64,000 bases of DNA from Roseiarcus sp963770035 (GTDB lineage: Bacteria > Pseudomonadota > Alphaproteobacteria > Rhizobiales > Beijerinckiaceae). The notes beneath the pieces are model-generated. The model was not told the origin of the DNA, searched no databases, and saw nothing but the letters and a program-made list of their open reading frames with translations. The translations under genes were made by a program, and so were the position numbers. Positions 45,543-54,681 of the stretch are shown here, in pieces. Location: contig CAVYON010000056.1 in the NCBI GenBank assembly GCA_963770035.1, forward strand, positions 62,001 to 126,000. The letters are read 5' to 3'. The stretch's first letter is position 1; each line of letters opens with the position of its first letter.

Positions 45543-46754
45543 ATGAAAATCAGACCGCTCACAACTTGTTGCGGCACGGTCCTAATGGTTTCGTTGACAA
45601 GTGCAGGACTGCTGGGATCGAGCGCCCTGCCCGCTTCAGCGACCGAATTCCAGCAGACCAATCTGATCTCCGACGGCGTCGTTCCCGCTAAGCTCATCGA
45701 TCCGGATCTGGTCAACCCGTGGGGCATCGCCGAAAGCCCAACGAGCCCGTTCTGGCTATCGGACAACGGCTCGGGCCTCGCGACGCTCTATTCGATTCCG
45801 CCGAACAACTCGTCCGTCGCCAAAGCCGGATTTTTCGTCAACGTTCCCCCCGCCACCGGCGCCCCGTCGTCGAGCCCGACGGGACAGGTGTTCAACGGAG
45901 TCGCGGGCGGCTTCATGCTCAAAAACGGCAGCCCGGCGACCTTCCTGTTCGACTCGGAAGACGGCGCCATTTCCGGATGGAACCCGGCGCTCGGGTTCGG
46001 GCCCGGAGCGGTGAACGGGCTGATCGCCGTGGACAACGGGAACGCGGACCCTACGAAAAACGCGGTCTACAAGGGACTGGCGATCGACAACGCCGACGGC
46101 TGGCTGTACGCCGCCAATTTTCGGTCCAACGAGATCGAAATGTACGACAGCAGCTTTGGCCTTGCGAAGACGTTCACCGACTCGACGTTGCCCGCCGGCT
46201 ACGCGCCGTTCGACGTTCAGGTCTTGGATGGCAAGCTCTACGTCACCTTCGCCCTGCAGGATGCCAAAAAGCATGACGATGTCGCCGGTCTGGGGCACGG
46301 CTTCGTCGACGTCTTCAATCTCGATGGCACGGGCGAACAACGCCTCGTCTCCGGAGGCGCGCTCGATTCGCCGTGGGGCCTCGCAATCGCGCCCGCGGGG
46401 TTCGGGCCGTTTGGCGGCGATCTTCTCGTCGGAAATTTCGGCAACGGGATGATCAACGCCTACAACGCGACGACTGGCGCGTGGATCGGCGCGCTCGACG
46501 GGACCGGCGGAAATCCGCTCGCGATCGATGGCCTGTGGGGCCTGAGGTTCGGCAATGGCGCGGCAGGAGGCGGAAGCCTCAATGCGCTCTACTTTACCGC
46601 CGGCCCCAACGGCGAAAGCGATGGCCTGTTCGGAAGCCTGACGGCGGTCCCCGAACCTGCGACCTGGGCGATGATGCTTGCGGGGTTTGCCGGTCTCGCC
46701 TCGGCCGCCTATGGCCGCTCTCGCAGGAGCGATGCGGCCGCGGCCCGGGCGTAA
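45543..46754 (+). CDS. TIGR03118 family protein with PEP-CTERM sorting signal
   Basis: A 403-aa protein. A signal peptide (MKIRPLTTCC ... ALPASA) precedes a beta-propeller-like body with the family blocks LIDPDLVNPWGIAESP, FWLSDNGSGLATLY, FLFDSEDGAISGWNP and LAIAPAGFGPFGGDLLVGNFG. The end is a PEP-CTERM signal (VPEPATW, hydrophobic span, basic tail GRSRR) that directs exosortase-linked export to the envelope. A good AGGAG site precedes ATG 45543. Its function is unknown. PEP-CTERM implies an exosortase elsewhere in the genome. Confidence 0.88.
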   Translation: MKIRPLTTCCGTVLMVSLTSAGLLGSSALPASATEFQQTNLISDGVVPAKLIDPDLVNPWGIAESPTSPFWLSDNGSGLATLYSIPPNNSSVAKAGFFVNVPPATGAPSSSPTGQVFNGVAGGFMLKNGSPATFLFDSEDGAISGWNPALGFGPGAVNGLIAVDNGNADPTKNAVYKGLAIDNADGWLYAANFRSNEIEMYDSSFGLAKTFTDSTLPAGYAPFDVQVLDGKLYVTFALQDAKKHDDVAGLGHGFVDVFNLDGTGEQRLVSGGALDSPWGLAIAPAGFGPFGGDLLVGNFGNGMINAYNATTGAWIGALDGTGGNPLAIDGLWGLRFGNGAAGGGSLNALYFTAGPNGESDGLFGSLTAVPEPATWAMMLAGFAGLASAAYGRSRRSDAAAARA

Positions 46755-46940
46755 GGAATTGTCAACGTATCCTTGGAGGTGAGGCTGCTTTTTGACGCGG
46801 CCTCTTCTCTGATTGCGCCCCGACCCTCAAACGCAGGAAACGTTGGTCGCGCAAGCTTCTCTCAAACAAACCGCTGTCGATTGACGCGCCGCGGGTGACG
46901 ATGACGCCGGTAGCGCTCAAAGCAGCCGACGAAGCGGACG

Positions 46941-47660
46941 TCACTCTCCGCGCGCCTTACGCTCGCGTGCTGCGAGCAGAGTTTGCAGCGCCGGCACCGA
47001 TCGCTCGATATGGTCGCCAGCGAGTTTCATCGCGAGATCGGCATTGCGGGCGAGGGTCGCGTCAAAGATGCCCTGGTGCTCGGCGTGGACGTCGCGCGGG
47101 ATCGTACGCTTGGACGCGACGAGACGGCGGTAGCGCTCGGACTGCTGGTAGAGCAGGGCGTGGAGCCTGTGCAGCCACGGCGACGGACAGGCTGCTATCA
47201 GCGCCCGGTGGAAATCGCGATTGCGCACCTCGAATTCGGCCGAAGCGGCGGCCGGATCCTCGCGCAGCCGCTCCTCCGTCTTGGAGAGCTTGTAGAAGGC
47301 CGCGACGATGTCCGCCTCCCAGGTCTCGCCGCCGATCTCGATGGCTTGTCTCAGCGCCTCGGTTTCGACCAGCTTGCGCACAGCCGTCAGGTCGCGGAAA
47401 TCCTCGAGCGAGGCCGGGGCGACGCGGAAGCCGCGCTGTCCCTCGCTCGTCACCAGAGCTTCGCCGAGCAGCCGGGTCAGCGCTTCGCGAATTGTGGAGC
47501 CGCTGACGTCGTAGCGGGCGCGCAGCTCCTCGGTGCGCAATTTCGCTCCCGGCTCGAGCGTCCCGTCGATAATTTCGTTGCGGAGCGTTGCGTAGGCGGT
47601 TTCGATCAGCGTCCGGCCTTTGCCCTCGCCGACGCGGTCGATGACGAGCGCGTCCGTCAT
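46941..47660 (-). CDS. GntR family regulator (FadR subfamily, FCD domain)
   Basis: A 239-aa protein. A winged helix lies at ~20-75 (ETAYATLRNEIIDGTLEPGAKL ... YDVSGSTIREALTRLLGEALV). An FCD ligand-binding domain follows with the metal-site pattern EVRNRDFHRALIAACPSPWLHRL ... DVHAEHQGIFDATLARN ... HIERSV. It is divergent from dmpK with 428 bp between and is the only regulator beside the phenol cluster, so it is the probable pathway regulator. Classical dmp operons use the NtrC-type DmpR with sigma-54 instead; no DmpR is seen here. Confidence 0.9.
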   Translation of the reverse strand: MTDALVIDRVGEGKGRTLIETAYATLRNEIIDGTLEPGAKLRTEELRARYDVSGSTIREALTRLLGEALVTSEGQRGFRVAPASLEDFRDLTAVRKLVETEALRQAIEIGGETWEADIVAAFYKLSKTEERLREDPAAASAEFEVRNRDFHRALIAACPSPWLHRLHALLYQQSERYRRLVASKRTIPRDVHAEHQGIFDATLARNADLAMKLAGDHIERSVPALQTLLAARERKARGE

Positions 47661-48088
47661 GTGCCTGGCCTCCCCTCAAGGCGCTGTGAAACCCGAGTTT
47701 CGATGTCGGCGACGGCCGACTCGCGCGATCTTGCGCCGAGAAGCGTGGCGCAAAACCGACCGGAGCGCAACTGGAATATCGGCATTTATCTCACTTCACG
47801 ATAATTTCGTCGAGATGCGAATTCAGGCAGCATCCGAACGCGAAGTGGCCATTTTACGCGTATTTGTGAAATATCGATGGCAGCCTAGAGTCGTCAGGCT
47901 CCGGAACTCCGTCCTATCGCGAGAATCCGAAATTTAATCGTCAAAAGGATTTAATATCGATATTTCTCTTGACTGACGATATCGACCGCGATAGGCATTT
48001 CTCCGTCAAGCGCGACGGCCCCTCGGAAGGCCTCGAGGCGAAGGGCCTAAAGAACAGCGCGACCGCAACGTTGGTTACGGGGAGGATC
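47661..48088. promoter_or_regulatory. Divergent GntR / dmpK regulatory region
   Basis: A 428-bp region rich in one motif. AATATCGATATT (47953-47964) is a perfect palindrome just upstream of a -35-like TTGACT (47969-47974). CGATATCG (47977-47984) lies in the spacer before a weak -10 (TAGGCA, 47992). AATATCGAT recurs at 47870-47878 and AATATCGG at 47775-47782. No TGGCAC-N5-TTGC sigma-54 site was seen. Sites overlapping the promoter suit repression by the GntR protein. Confidence 0.6.
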
Positions 48089-48382
48089 ATGGGACAGAGC
48101 CAGACGCCGCTGAAGAAGTATGTGCGAGTCACTGGAGTGCGCTCCGGCCGCTATGTCGAATTCGAATTCTCTGTGAACGACGCCGACCTGACTGTCGAAC
48201 TCATCCTGCCTTTTTCGGCTTTTGAAGAATTCTGCACGCTGCAGGAGGTCGTACGCCTGACGCCCGAGGGCGACGTCGCAAGCGAACTCGACAAGCTCGC
48301 CTGGCGCGCCCGCCAGCCCGGCCTCCTGCGCCGCGTGAAGACATCCTCCGAAGACGAGCCTCAGCGTTCACCCCGCAATTAA
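48089..48382 (+). CDS. dmpK: Phenol hydroxylase subunit P0
   Basis: 97 aa from ATG 48089, behind a GGGGAGGATC site; the longer frame from 47969 would run back through the promoter. VRVTGVRSGRYVEFEFSV and LILPFSAFEEFC are typical of DmpK/P0. This small protein assists assembly or iron loading of the diiron hydroxylase rather than catalysis. It is the first gene of dmpKLMNOPQB. Confidence 0.9.
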   Translation: MGQSQTPLKKYVRVTGVRSGRYVEFEFSVNDADLTVELILPFSAFEEFCTLQEVVRLTPEGDVASELDKLAWRARQPGLLRRVKTSSEDEPQRSPRN

Positions 48383-48409
48383 TCTGACACGCTTCACGGG
48401 AGGGAAATC

Positions 48410-49396
48410 GTGACCGTTCAAATCAAGACCATCGACCTCGAACCCAAGCGACAGACCTTTGGTCACGTCGCCCGCCGCCTCGGCGGCGACAAGCCGGCCT
48501 CGCGCTACCAGGAAGCCACGCTCGACGTCCAGGCGACGGCGAACTTCCATTACAAGCCATTGTACGAGCCGGAGTTCTGGCAGTACGACACCCGCAAGAC
48601 CGCGGTGGTGATGGAGGACTGGTACAAGCCGCTCGATCCGCGCCAGTTCTATTACGCCACCTACAACATCGCCCGCGCCAACATGAACCAGGCGGTCGAG
48701 CGCAACTTTGCCTTCATCGAAGAGCGCGGCCTGATCGACAAGCTCTCGGCCGAGTCCAAGGCGGCGATCGAGCGCGGCCTCCTGCCGCTGCGCCATCTGC
48801 ACTGGGGCTCGAACATGAACATGACCGAGATGACCCAGCGCGGCTACGGCACAGCGGTCACCGCGCCCTGCATCTTCTCGGCCGGCGATCATCTCGGCAT
48901 GGCGCAGATCATCTCCCGCATCGGCCTCGAAGTCGACGGCCAGACGGGCGCGAGCCTCGACAAGGCCAAGGAGACCTGGCTCAACGACGCCGCCTGGCAG
49001 GGCGCGCGCCGGCTGATCGAGGACAGCTTCGTCGAGCGCGACTGGTTCCGGCTCTATGTCGTCCAGACGCTCGCGGTGAACGCGGTTCTGTTTGACCTCG
49101 CCTACAAGCATCTCGATGCGGCCTGGCGCGACGGCGCGCTCCCGGTCGCCATGCTGACCGAATTCATGTCCGACTGGCGCGCTGAGGAAGGCCGATGGAG
49201 CGACCACGTCGTGAAGACCGTGGCGGCCGAGAGCGACGCCAACAAGACGCTCGTTTCCGAGTGGGCGAGCCGCGGGATCGGCCTCGCGATCGAGGCGGCG
49301 CAGCCGCTCGCCGAAGCGCTTGGCGCCTCGAGCGCCGCCAAATCGGCCGGCGACGCGGCCAAGGCGCGCGCCCGTTCGCTCGGCCTCAACATCTAA
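48410..49396 (+). CDS. dmpL: Phenol hydroxylase beta subunit (P1)
   Basis: 328 aa from GTG 48410 with GGGAGGG upstream. NFHYKPLYEPEFWQYDTRKTA ... DWYKPLDPRQFYYATYN and LRHLHWGSNMNMTEM mark the beta chain of bacterial multicomponent phenol monooxygenases. It pairs with the alpha subunit DmpN and the gamma DmpO in the (alpha-beta-gamma)2 hydroxylase; it has no metal site. It is intact. Confidence 0.95.
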   Translation: MTVQIKTIDLEPKRQTFGHVARRLGGDKPASRYQEATLDVQATANFHYKPLYEPEFWQYDTRKTAVVMEDWYKPLDPRQFYYATYNIARANMNQAVERNFAFIEERGLIDKLSAESKAAIERGLLPLRHLHWGSNMNMTEMTQRGYGTAVTAPCIFSAGDHLGMAQIISRIGLEVDGQTGASLDKAKETWLNDAAWQGARRLIEDSFVERDWFRLYVVQTLAVNAVLFDLAYKHLDAAWRDGALPVAMLTEFMSDWRAEEGRWSDHVVKTVAAESDANKTLVSEWASRGIGLAIEAAQPLAEALGASSAAKSAGDAAKARARSLGLNI

Positions 49397-49413
49397 TCAG
49401 GGGGGATATCATC

Positions 49414-49686
49414 ATGGCGCAAGTCGCCTCGCTCACGCTTCTGCACAACGACGACGCCCGCCCGATCATCGAGGCGATCCTGGCGGACAACACGGACGTT
49501 CGCGTCCTCGACATGCCGGGCTGCGTCAAGCTCGACCGCGACATGGAACTGGTGGTCAACCGCGTCTCCGTCGAGGACCGCATCGGCCGGTCGTGGGATC
49601 CGCAGGAGATCCATCTCGTGCTCGTCTCGATGGCGGGCCATCTCGACGAAGACGACGACCGCTTCGCGGTCAGCTGGAAACACTAA
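49414..49686 (+). CDS. dmpM: Phenol hydroxylase regulatory/effector protein (P2)
   Basis: 90 aa, MmoB/DmpM family (ILADNTDVRVLDMPGCVKLDR ... VNRVSVEDRIG). It is the cofactorless protein that binds the hydroxylase and tunes oxygen activation at the diiron centre. ATG 49414 follows GGGGGGAT. The gap to dmpN is only 17 bp. Confidence 0.94.
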   Translation: MAQVASLTLLHNDDARPIIEAILADNTDVRVLDMPGCVKLDRDMELVVNRVSVEDRIGRSWDPQEIHLVLVSMAGHLDEDDDRFAVSWKH

Positions 49687-49703
49687 GGATTCGGGAGGAC
49701 AAC

Positions 49704-51218
49704 ATGGCCGTCAAGAAACTCGGTCTGAAGCAGCGCTACGCGCACATGACCCGTGGTCTCGACTGGGAGACCACCTATCAGCCGATGGACAAGGTGTTCC
49801 CCTACGACACGTTCGAGGGGATCAAGATCAAGGACTGGTCGGCGTGGGAGGACCCCTTCCGCCTGACCATGGACGCCTACTGGAAGTTCCAGGCCGAGAA
49901 GGAGCGCAAGCTCTACGCCGTGCTCGACGCCTTCGCGCAGAACAACGGCCAGACCAAGATCTCGGACGGGCGCTACGCCAACGTGGTGAAGCTGTTCCTC
50001 ACCGGCATCTCGCCCGAAGAGTATCAGGCCCATCGCGGCTTCGCTTTCGCCGGCCGTCACCTGCGTGGCGTCGGCCCGCGCGTCGCCGCGCAGCAGCAGT
50101 CGCTCGACGAACTGCGCCACATCCAGACGCAGATCCACACCATCAGCCACTACAACAAGTTCTTCGACGGGATCAGCGAGTTCCCGCACATGCACGACCG
50201 CGTGTGGTACCTCAGCGTGCCGAAGTCGTTCTTCGACGACGCCCGCACCGCGGGGCCGTTCGAGTTCATGATCGCGATCGGCTTCGCCTTCGAATATGTG
50301 CTGACGAACTTATTGTTCGTGCCGTTCATGTCGGGCGCCGCCTATAACGGCGACATGTCGACGGTCACCTTCGGCTTCTCGGCGCAGTCCGACGAGAGCC
50401 GGCACATGACGCTCGGCATCGAGGTCATCAAGTTCCTGCTCGAGCAGCACCCGGACAACCTGCCGATCGTGCAGAAGTGGGTCGACAAGTGGTTCTGGCG
50501 CGGCCACAAGGTGCTCGGCATCGTCGCGATGATGATGGACTACATGCTGCCGAAGAAGGTCATGTCCTGGCGCGAGGCGTGGGACATCTACTTCACCGAG
50601 GCCGGCGGCTCGCTGTTCCAGGATCTCGCCCGCTACGGACTGCGTCCGCCGAAATACGCGGACCAGGCGACGGTCGAGGCCGACCACGTCTCGCACCAGA
50701 ACTGGGCCGTCTTCTATCAGTACAGCCACGCCGCCGCGTTCCATACCTGGACGCCGGACCGCGAGCACCTCGACTGGCTCTCCGAGAAGTACCCGAACAC
50801 GTTCGACAAGTTCTATCGGCCGCGCTGGGAAATGTGGGCCGATATGGCGAAACAGGGCAAGCGCTTCTACAACATGGCGCTGCCGCAGCTCTGCCAGACC
50901 TGCCAGATCCCGATGGCCTATACCGAGCCGGGCGATCCGACGACGATCTGCTTCCGCCAGTCGAAGTTCAAGGGCGACACCTATCACTTCTGCTCGGACG
51001 GCTGCAAAGACATCTTCGACGGCGAGCCGGAGAAGTATGTCCAGGCCTGGCTGCCGGTGCACCAGATCTTCCAGGGCAATTGCGGCGGCGCGACCATTCC
51101 GGACGTGCTGAACTACTACCGTCTCAACGTCGGCCACGACAACATGGACTACGTCGGCTCGCCGGACGAAGCGCTCTGGAACAGCTGGCAGGCGGGCGCG
51201 GTCAAGGCCGCGGAATAG
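49704..51218 (+). CDS. dmpN: Phenol hydroxylase alpha subunit, diiron (P3)
   Basis: 504 aa from ATG 49704 (GGGAGGAC upstream). The diiron ligands are visible: E106 region (SPEEYQAH), then SLDELRH with E136 and H139, E197 in AFEYVLTN, and QSDESRH with E231 and H234. This is the bacterial multicomponent monooxygenase pattern. A C-terminal cysteine cluster (QTCQIPM ... FCSDGCKDIF) matches the YHS-like zinc region of DmpN. It hydroxylates phenol to catechol using O2 and electrons from DmpP. The larger open frame starting earlier is only upstream read-through. Confidence 0.96.
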   Translation: MAVKKLGLKQRYAHMTRGLDWETTYQPMDKVFPYDTFEGIKIKDWSAWEDPFRLTMDAYWKFQAEKERKLYAVLDAFAQNNGQTKISDGRYANVVKLFLTGISPEEYQAHRGFAFAGRHLRGVGPRVAAQQQSLDELRHIQTQIHTISHYNKFFDGISEFPHMHDRVWYLSVPKSFFDDARTAGPFEFMIAIGFAFEYVLTNLLFVPFMSGAAYNGDMSTVTFGFSAQSDESRHMTLGIEVIKFLLEQHPDNLPIVQKWVDKWFWRGHKVLGIVAMMMDYMLPKKVMSWREAWDIYFTEAGGSLFQDLARYGLRPPKYADQATVEADHVSHQNWAVFYQYSHAAAFHTWTPDREHLDWLSEKYPNTFDKFYRPRWEMWADMAKQGKRFYNMALPQLCQTCQIPMAYTEPGDPTTICFRQSKFKGDTYHFCSDGCKDIFDGEPEKYVQAWLPVHQIFQGNCGGATIPDVLNYYRLNVGHDNMDYVGSPDEALWNSWQAGAVKAAE

Positions 51219-51290
51219 CTCTGCTTTGAACCTTCAGGCGATGCGGCGCCCCGCCGCATCGCCGAGATTTCCGAACTCTGGGAGGTACCT

Positions 51291-51659
51291 ATGGCCCTTC
51301 AGGCGTTGTCGCCCGATTACGAACAGAAAATCGAATATCGCGACCTGGAAAAGAACTTCCACGGCAATCGCGTCGTCTATGTCCACTGGGAGGAGCATTT
51401 GTCGTTTTGCTCGGCGCTCGCTTTCCCGCTTCCGCCCGACATGCCGTTCGGCGCCTTCCTCGAGGCGATCGTCAAGGGGCACTACAACGCCCATCCCGAC
51501 TTCGAAACCATCGACTGGGACAAGGCCGAGTGGATGATCGACGGGGTGAAGGTGAAGCCGGACCTCGGCAAGTCGCTCGCCGATCACGGCGTCGGCCACA
51601 AGTCTCTGATCCGCTTCTGGACGCCCGGCCTCAACGGCTACAAGGGCTCGGCGAGCTGA
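51291..51659 (+). CDS. dmpO: Phenol hydroxylase gamma subunit (P4)
   Basis: 122 aa with DYEQKIEYRDLEKNFHGNRVVYVHWEEHLSF and PLPPDMPFGAFLEAIV, typical of DmpO. It completes the hydroxylase hexamer. ATG 51291 has GGGAGG 6 bp upstream. The 72-bp spacer after dmpN is the widest within the hydroxylase genes and shows no terminator. Confidence 0.94.
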   Translation: MALQALSPDYEQKIEYRDLEKNFHGNRVVYVHWEEHLSFCSALAFPLPPDMPFGAFLEAIVKGHYNAHPDFETIDWDKAEWMIDGVKVKPDLGKSLADHGVGHKSLIRFWTPGLNGYKGSAS

Positions 51660-51681
51660 GGCGCCGGAGTCGCAACGGGAC

Positions 51682-52743
51682 ATGACCCACCAGCTCACCA
51701 TCGAACCGCTGGGCGACGCGATCGATGTCGCCGAAGGCCAGACGATTCTCGACGCCTGCCTGCGCTCGGGCATCTACCTGCCGCACGCCTGCGGCCATGG
51801 CCTGTGCGGGACGTGCAAGACCCAGGTCATGGACGGCGAGATTGATCATGGCGAGGCCTCCAGCTTCGCCCTGATGGATTTCGAGCGCGACGACGGCTTC
51901 GTGCTCGCCTGTACGGCGACGCTGAAGTCGGATGTCACGATCGAAGCCGACGTCGAGGAGGATCCCGACGCCCGGCGGATCGCGGTCGACGACTTCGAGG
52001 GAGAGGTGGTCGGACTCGACGACCTCGCGCACGACGTCAAAGGCGTGCGGATCGCTCTCGACGACGACGGCATCGACTTCCAGGCGGGCCAGTACGTGAT
52101 GGTCAAGCTGCCCGGCGTCGATGGGCCGCGCGCCTTCTCGATCGCCAATGCGCCCTCCGACGCCAGATATGTCGAATTGCAGGTGCGGCGGGTGCCCGGC
52201 GGCGCCGGAACCGGCTACGTCCACGAGACGCTGAAGCTCGGCGACCGCGTGAGTTTCACCGGCCCGTATGGCCGCTTCGTCGTGCGCAAGTCGCGCGGCG
52301 GGCCGCTGATCTTCCTCGCAGGCGGCACCGGCGTGTCGAGCCCGCGCGCGATGATCCTCGACCTTCTCGAGGAGGCCTATGGCGAGCCGATCACCCTCGT
52401 CCACGGCGTGCGCACAGAAGCCGACCTGTATGGTCGCGCCGAATTCGAGGCGTTGGCCAAAGAGCATCCGAATTTCCGCTATGTCCCGGCGCTGTCGAGC
52501 GAGCCGGAGGCCAGCGCCTGGTGCGGCGAGCGCGGGTTCGTCCACGACGTCGCCAAGCGCCTGTACGACGGGCAGTTCGAAGGCCTGACCGCCTATCTCT
52601 GCGGGCCGCCGCCAATGATCGAGGCCTGCATCGGCGCGCTGATGCAAGGACGGCTGTTCGAGAAGCACATCTTCACCGAAAAGTTCTTCACCGCGCAGGA
52701 CGCGGGCTCGAAGCCCAAGAGTCCGCTGTTCAAGAGGCTCTGA
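51682..52743 (+). CDS. dmpP: Phenol hydroxylase FAD/[2Fe-2S] reductase (P5)
   Basis: A 353-aa protein with an N-terminal plant-type [2Fe-2S] domain (YLPHACGHGLCGTCKTQV ... FVLACTAT), an FAD domain with RAFSIANAP, and an NAD domain with FLAGGTGVSSPRAMI and the C-terminal CGPPPMIEA. It passes electrons from NADH through FAD and the cluster to the diiron hydroxylase. It is intact and ends 2 bp before the ferredoxin start. Confidence 0.95.
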   Translation: MTHQLTIEPLGDAIDVAEGQTILDACLRSGIYLPHACGHGLCGTCKTQVMDGEIDHGEASSFALMDFERDDGFVLACTATLKSDVTIEADVEEDPDARRIAVDDFEGEVVGLDDLAHDVKGVRIALDDDGIDFQAGQYVMVKLPGVDGPRAFSIANAPSDARYVELQVRRVPGGAGTGYVHETLKLGDRVSFTGPYGRFVVRKSRGGPLIFLAGGTGVSSPRAMILDLLEEAYGEPITLVHGVRTEADLYGRAEFEALAKEHPNFRYVPALSSEPEASAWCGERGFVHDVAKRLYDGQFEGLTAYLCGPPPMIEACIGALMQGRLFEKHIFTEKFFTAQDAGSKPKSPLFKRL

Positions 52744-52745
52744 CG

Positions 52746-53099
52746 ATGGCGCCGCAACGCTTCCAGGTCACGCTCGAGGGGCACGGCTCAGCGAACGCCT
52801 ACGAGGGTGAGCGCGTACTGGTGGCGCTTGAGCGCGCTCAGGGCTTCGGACAGCTCAAGAACCTGCCGCGCCGTTTGCCGGTCGGCTGCCGGCGCGGCGG
52901 CTGCGGCGTCTGCCGGGTGCGCGTGCTTTCCGGCGAATACGATTCCGGTCCGATGAGTCGGGCTTGTGTCTCCGCGGAGGACGAGGCGGCGGGCGTGGTG
53001 CTCGCCTGCTGCATCTATCCGCGATCCGATCTTTCCCTGCGCCTGGAGACCCCGGTCGCAGTCAAAGCCAAGGGCGAACGGGCCCTGCAACCTGCCTAA
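52746..53099 (+). CDS. dmpQ: XylT/DmpQ-type [2Fe-2S] ferredoxin
   Basis: 117 aa with the cluster motif GCRRGGCGVCRVRVLSG and distal ACCIYPRSD cysteines. These chloroplast-type ferredoxins reactivate catechol 2,3-dioxygenase by re-reducing its oxidised iron, and they are found directly before the dioxygenase gene, as here. ATG 52746 follows the dmpP stop by 2 bp. Confidence 0.92.
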   Translation: MAPQRFQVTLEGHGSANAYEGERVLVALERAQGFGQLKNLPRRLPVGCRRGGCGVCRVRVLSGEYDSGPMSRACVSAEDEAAGVVLACCIYPRSDLSLRLETPVAVKAKGERALQPA

Positions 53100-53112
53100 G
53101 GAGGATAATACT

Positions 53113-54033
53113 ATGGCGATTACGGGCATTATGCGCCCCGGCTTCATCCAGGTCCGCGTTCTGGACATGCCGGCTTCGATCGAGTTTTACACCAAGCGGA
53201 TCGGCCTGCATCAGGTGACGGAAGGCGCGGACGGGCGCGTCTATCTCAAGTCCGCCGACGAATTCGACCATCACTCGATCGTGCTGCGTCGCGCCAACTC
53301 GGCGGGCGTCGATGTCGCCGCCTTCAAGTGTCTCAAGGATTCCGATCTCGATCACTACGAGAAGCGGGTGAAGGAATACGGCGTCGCAGTCGATCATGTG
53401 AAGGCGGGCGAGCAGCCGGGAATCGGACGCCGCATCGGCTTCACCATTCCCGCCGGCCATCGCATCGAGCTTTTCGCCCATGCCGACCAATCCGATCCGA
53501 AGCCGCGCATCCATAATCCGGATGTCTGGGACCTCGAGCCGCACGGCATGGCGGCCCGCCGCTTCGACCACTCGCTCCTCTACGGGCCCGACATCGAGAA
53601 GACGCTCGACTTCTTCGAGAAGGCGCTCGACTTCGCCTGCGCTGAGCGCGTCAACATGCCCGACGGGTTGCTGGCCATCTGGCTCACTTGCGGCATGAAG
53701 GCGCACGACATCGCCTTCGTGAAGCACCCGGAGCCGGGCAAGCTGCACCACCTCGCGTTCGAACTCGAGAACTGGAACGCGGTCGGGCACGCCGCCGACA
53801 TCATCACCCGCTACGACATCTCGGTCGACATCGGGCCGACGCGTCACGGCATCACCCGCGGCCAGACGATCTATTTCTTCGACCCGTCGGGCAATCGGTG
53901 CGAGACGTTCGCCGGCGGCTACACCTACTACCCGGACCAACCGACCCGCACCTGGGACGAGACCCAGGTCGGCAAGGGCATCTTCTACTACGAGCGTCAG
54001 CTCAACGAAGCGTTCCTGTCGGTCGTGTCATAA
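53113..54033 (+). CDS. dmpB: Catechol 2,3-dioxygenase (type I extradiol)
   Basis: 306 aa from ATG 53113 (AAGGAGGATAAT upstream). Two tandem VOC modules are present. Iron ligands: H153 (FDHSLLYG), H213 (LHHLAFE) and E264 (RCETFAGG), within a residue of the XylE positions. It cleaves catechol between C2 and C3 to 2-hydroxymuconic semialdehyde. It is the last gene before a strong terminator, closing the first transcription unit. Confidence 0.96.
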   Translation: MAITGIMRPGFIQVRVLDMPASIEFYTKRIGLHQVTEGADGRVYLKSADEFDHHSIVLRRANSAGVDVAAFKCLKDSDLDHYEKRVKEYGVAVDHVKAGEQPGIGRRIGFTIPAGHRIELFAHADQSDPKPRIHNPDVWDLEPHGMAARRFDHSLLYGPDIEKTLDFFEKALDFACAERVNMPDGLLAIWLTCGMKAHDIAFVKHPEPGKLHHLAFELENWNAVGHAADIITRYDISVDIGPTRHGITRGQTIYFFDPSGNRCETFAGGYTYYPDQPTRTWDETQVGKGIFYYERQLNEAFLSVVS

Positions 54034-54061
54034 GGCGCGTTCGCCAACGCTTGCATCATCA

Positions 54062-54088
54062 CCCTTCGCGTTCGCGCGAAGGGTTTTT
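54062..54088 (+). terminator. Rho-independent terminator after dmpB
   Basis: CCCTTCGCG (54062-54070), a TTCG loop, CGCGAAGGG (54075-54083) and a T5 run form a textbook terminator with a stable UUCG tetraloop, 29 bp after the dmpB stop. It separates the hydroxylase/dioxygenase genes from the lower-pathway genes, which then need their own promoter or read-through. Confidence 0.88.
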
Positions 54089-54223
54089 GGATCGGAAGAC
54101 GATCGCGATCGCGATGTCGGCGAGATTGTCGGCGCGATCGCTGATCGCGCCGCCGCGGTCGCCGACCGCGGCTACATCGCCGCTGAGGCCAACGCGGGCA
54201 CACCTTCAAGGGATAAGGACATC

Positions 54224-54652
54224 ATGCCAGTTTCGGTGGCGCGTCGCATCCTCAGCGCGGAGGCGGCCTTGCGGGCGGTCGAGGCGGCCGTGGCGAAGGG
54301 CCGCGAGCGCGGCGCGGCCGTGGTCGCCGCGGCCGTCGACATTAGCGGCGATCTCATCGCCTGCCTGAGGGCCGACGGCGCCTTTTCGGCCTCGGTGACG
54401 ATCGCCAGGGACAAGGCCTATACGGCGGCCGTGTTCGGCGCTTCGACCGATGACCTTTCCAACGCCTTGAAAGACAATCCGGTGCTCCATCAGGGCATCG
54501 CCCTCCGCCCCGGTGTGGTCCTGTTTGGCGGAGGCCTGCCGATTGTCGAGGACGGAGCGGTGATCGGCGCGATCGGCGTCTCGGGCGGCTCCGAGGACGA
54601 CGATCGTGCGGCGGCCGTGGCCGGCGCGGGTGCGGCGCTCGGCGCCGGCTAA
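54224..54652 (+). CDS. HbpS/GlcG-like (DUF336) protein
   Basis: A 142-aa protein of the GlcG/HbpS (DUF336) fold: LRAVEAAVAKGRERGAAVVAAAVDISGDLIACLRADGA ... ARDKAYTAAVFG ... GGLPIVEDGAVIGAIGVSGG. Family members bind heme or small ligands, and many sit in catabolic operons without known function. It replaces dmpD at this point of the order, between dmpB and dmpC. ATG 54224 is chosen on fold length. Confidence 0.87.
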   Translation: MPVSVARRILSAEAALRAVEAAVAKGRERGAAVVAAAVDISGDLIACLRADGAFSASVTIARDKAYTAAVFGASTDDLSNALKDNPVLHQGIALRPGVVLFGGGLPIVEDGAVIGAIGVSGGSEDDDRAAAVAGAGAALGAG

Positions 54653-54681
54653 GCGCTCCCCCGCTTCGATGACGGACTAAA

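Noticed and set aside
47661..48088. Sigma-54 promoter of the DmpR type before dmpK
   Set aside because: No TGGCAC-N5-TTGC sequence was found on the plus strand, and the regulator gene here is GntR/FCD, not NtrC-type.
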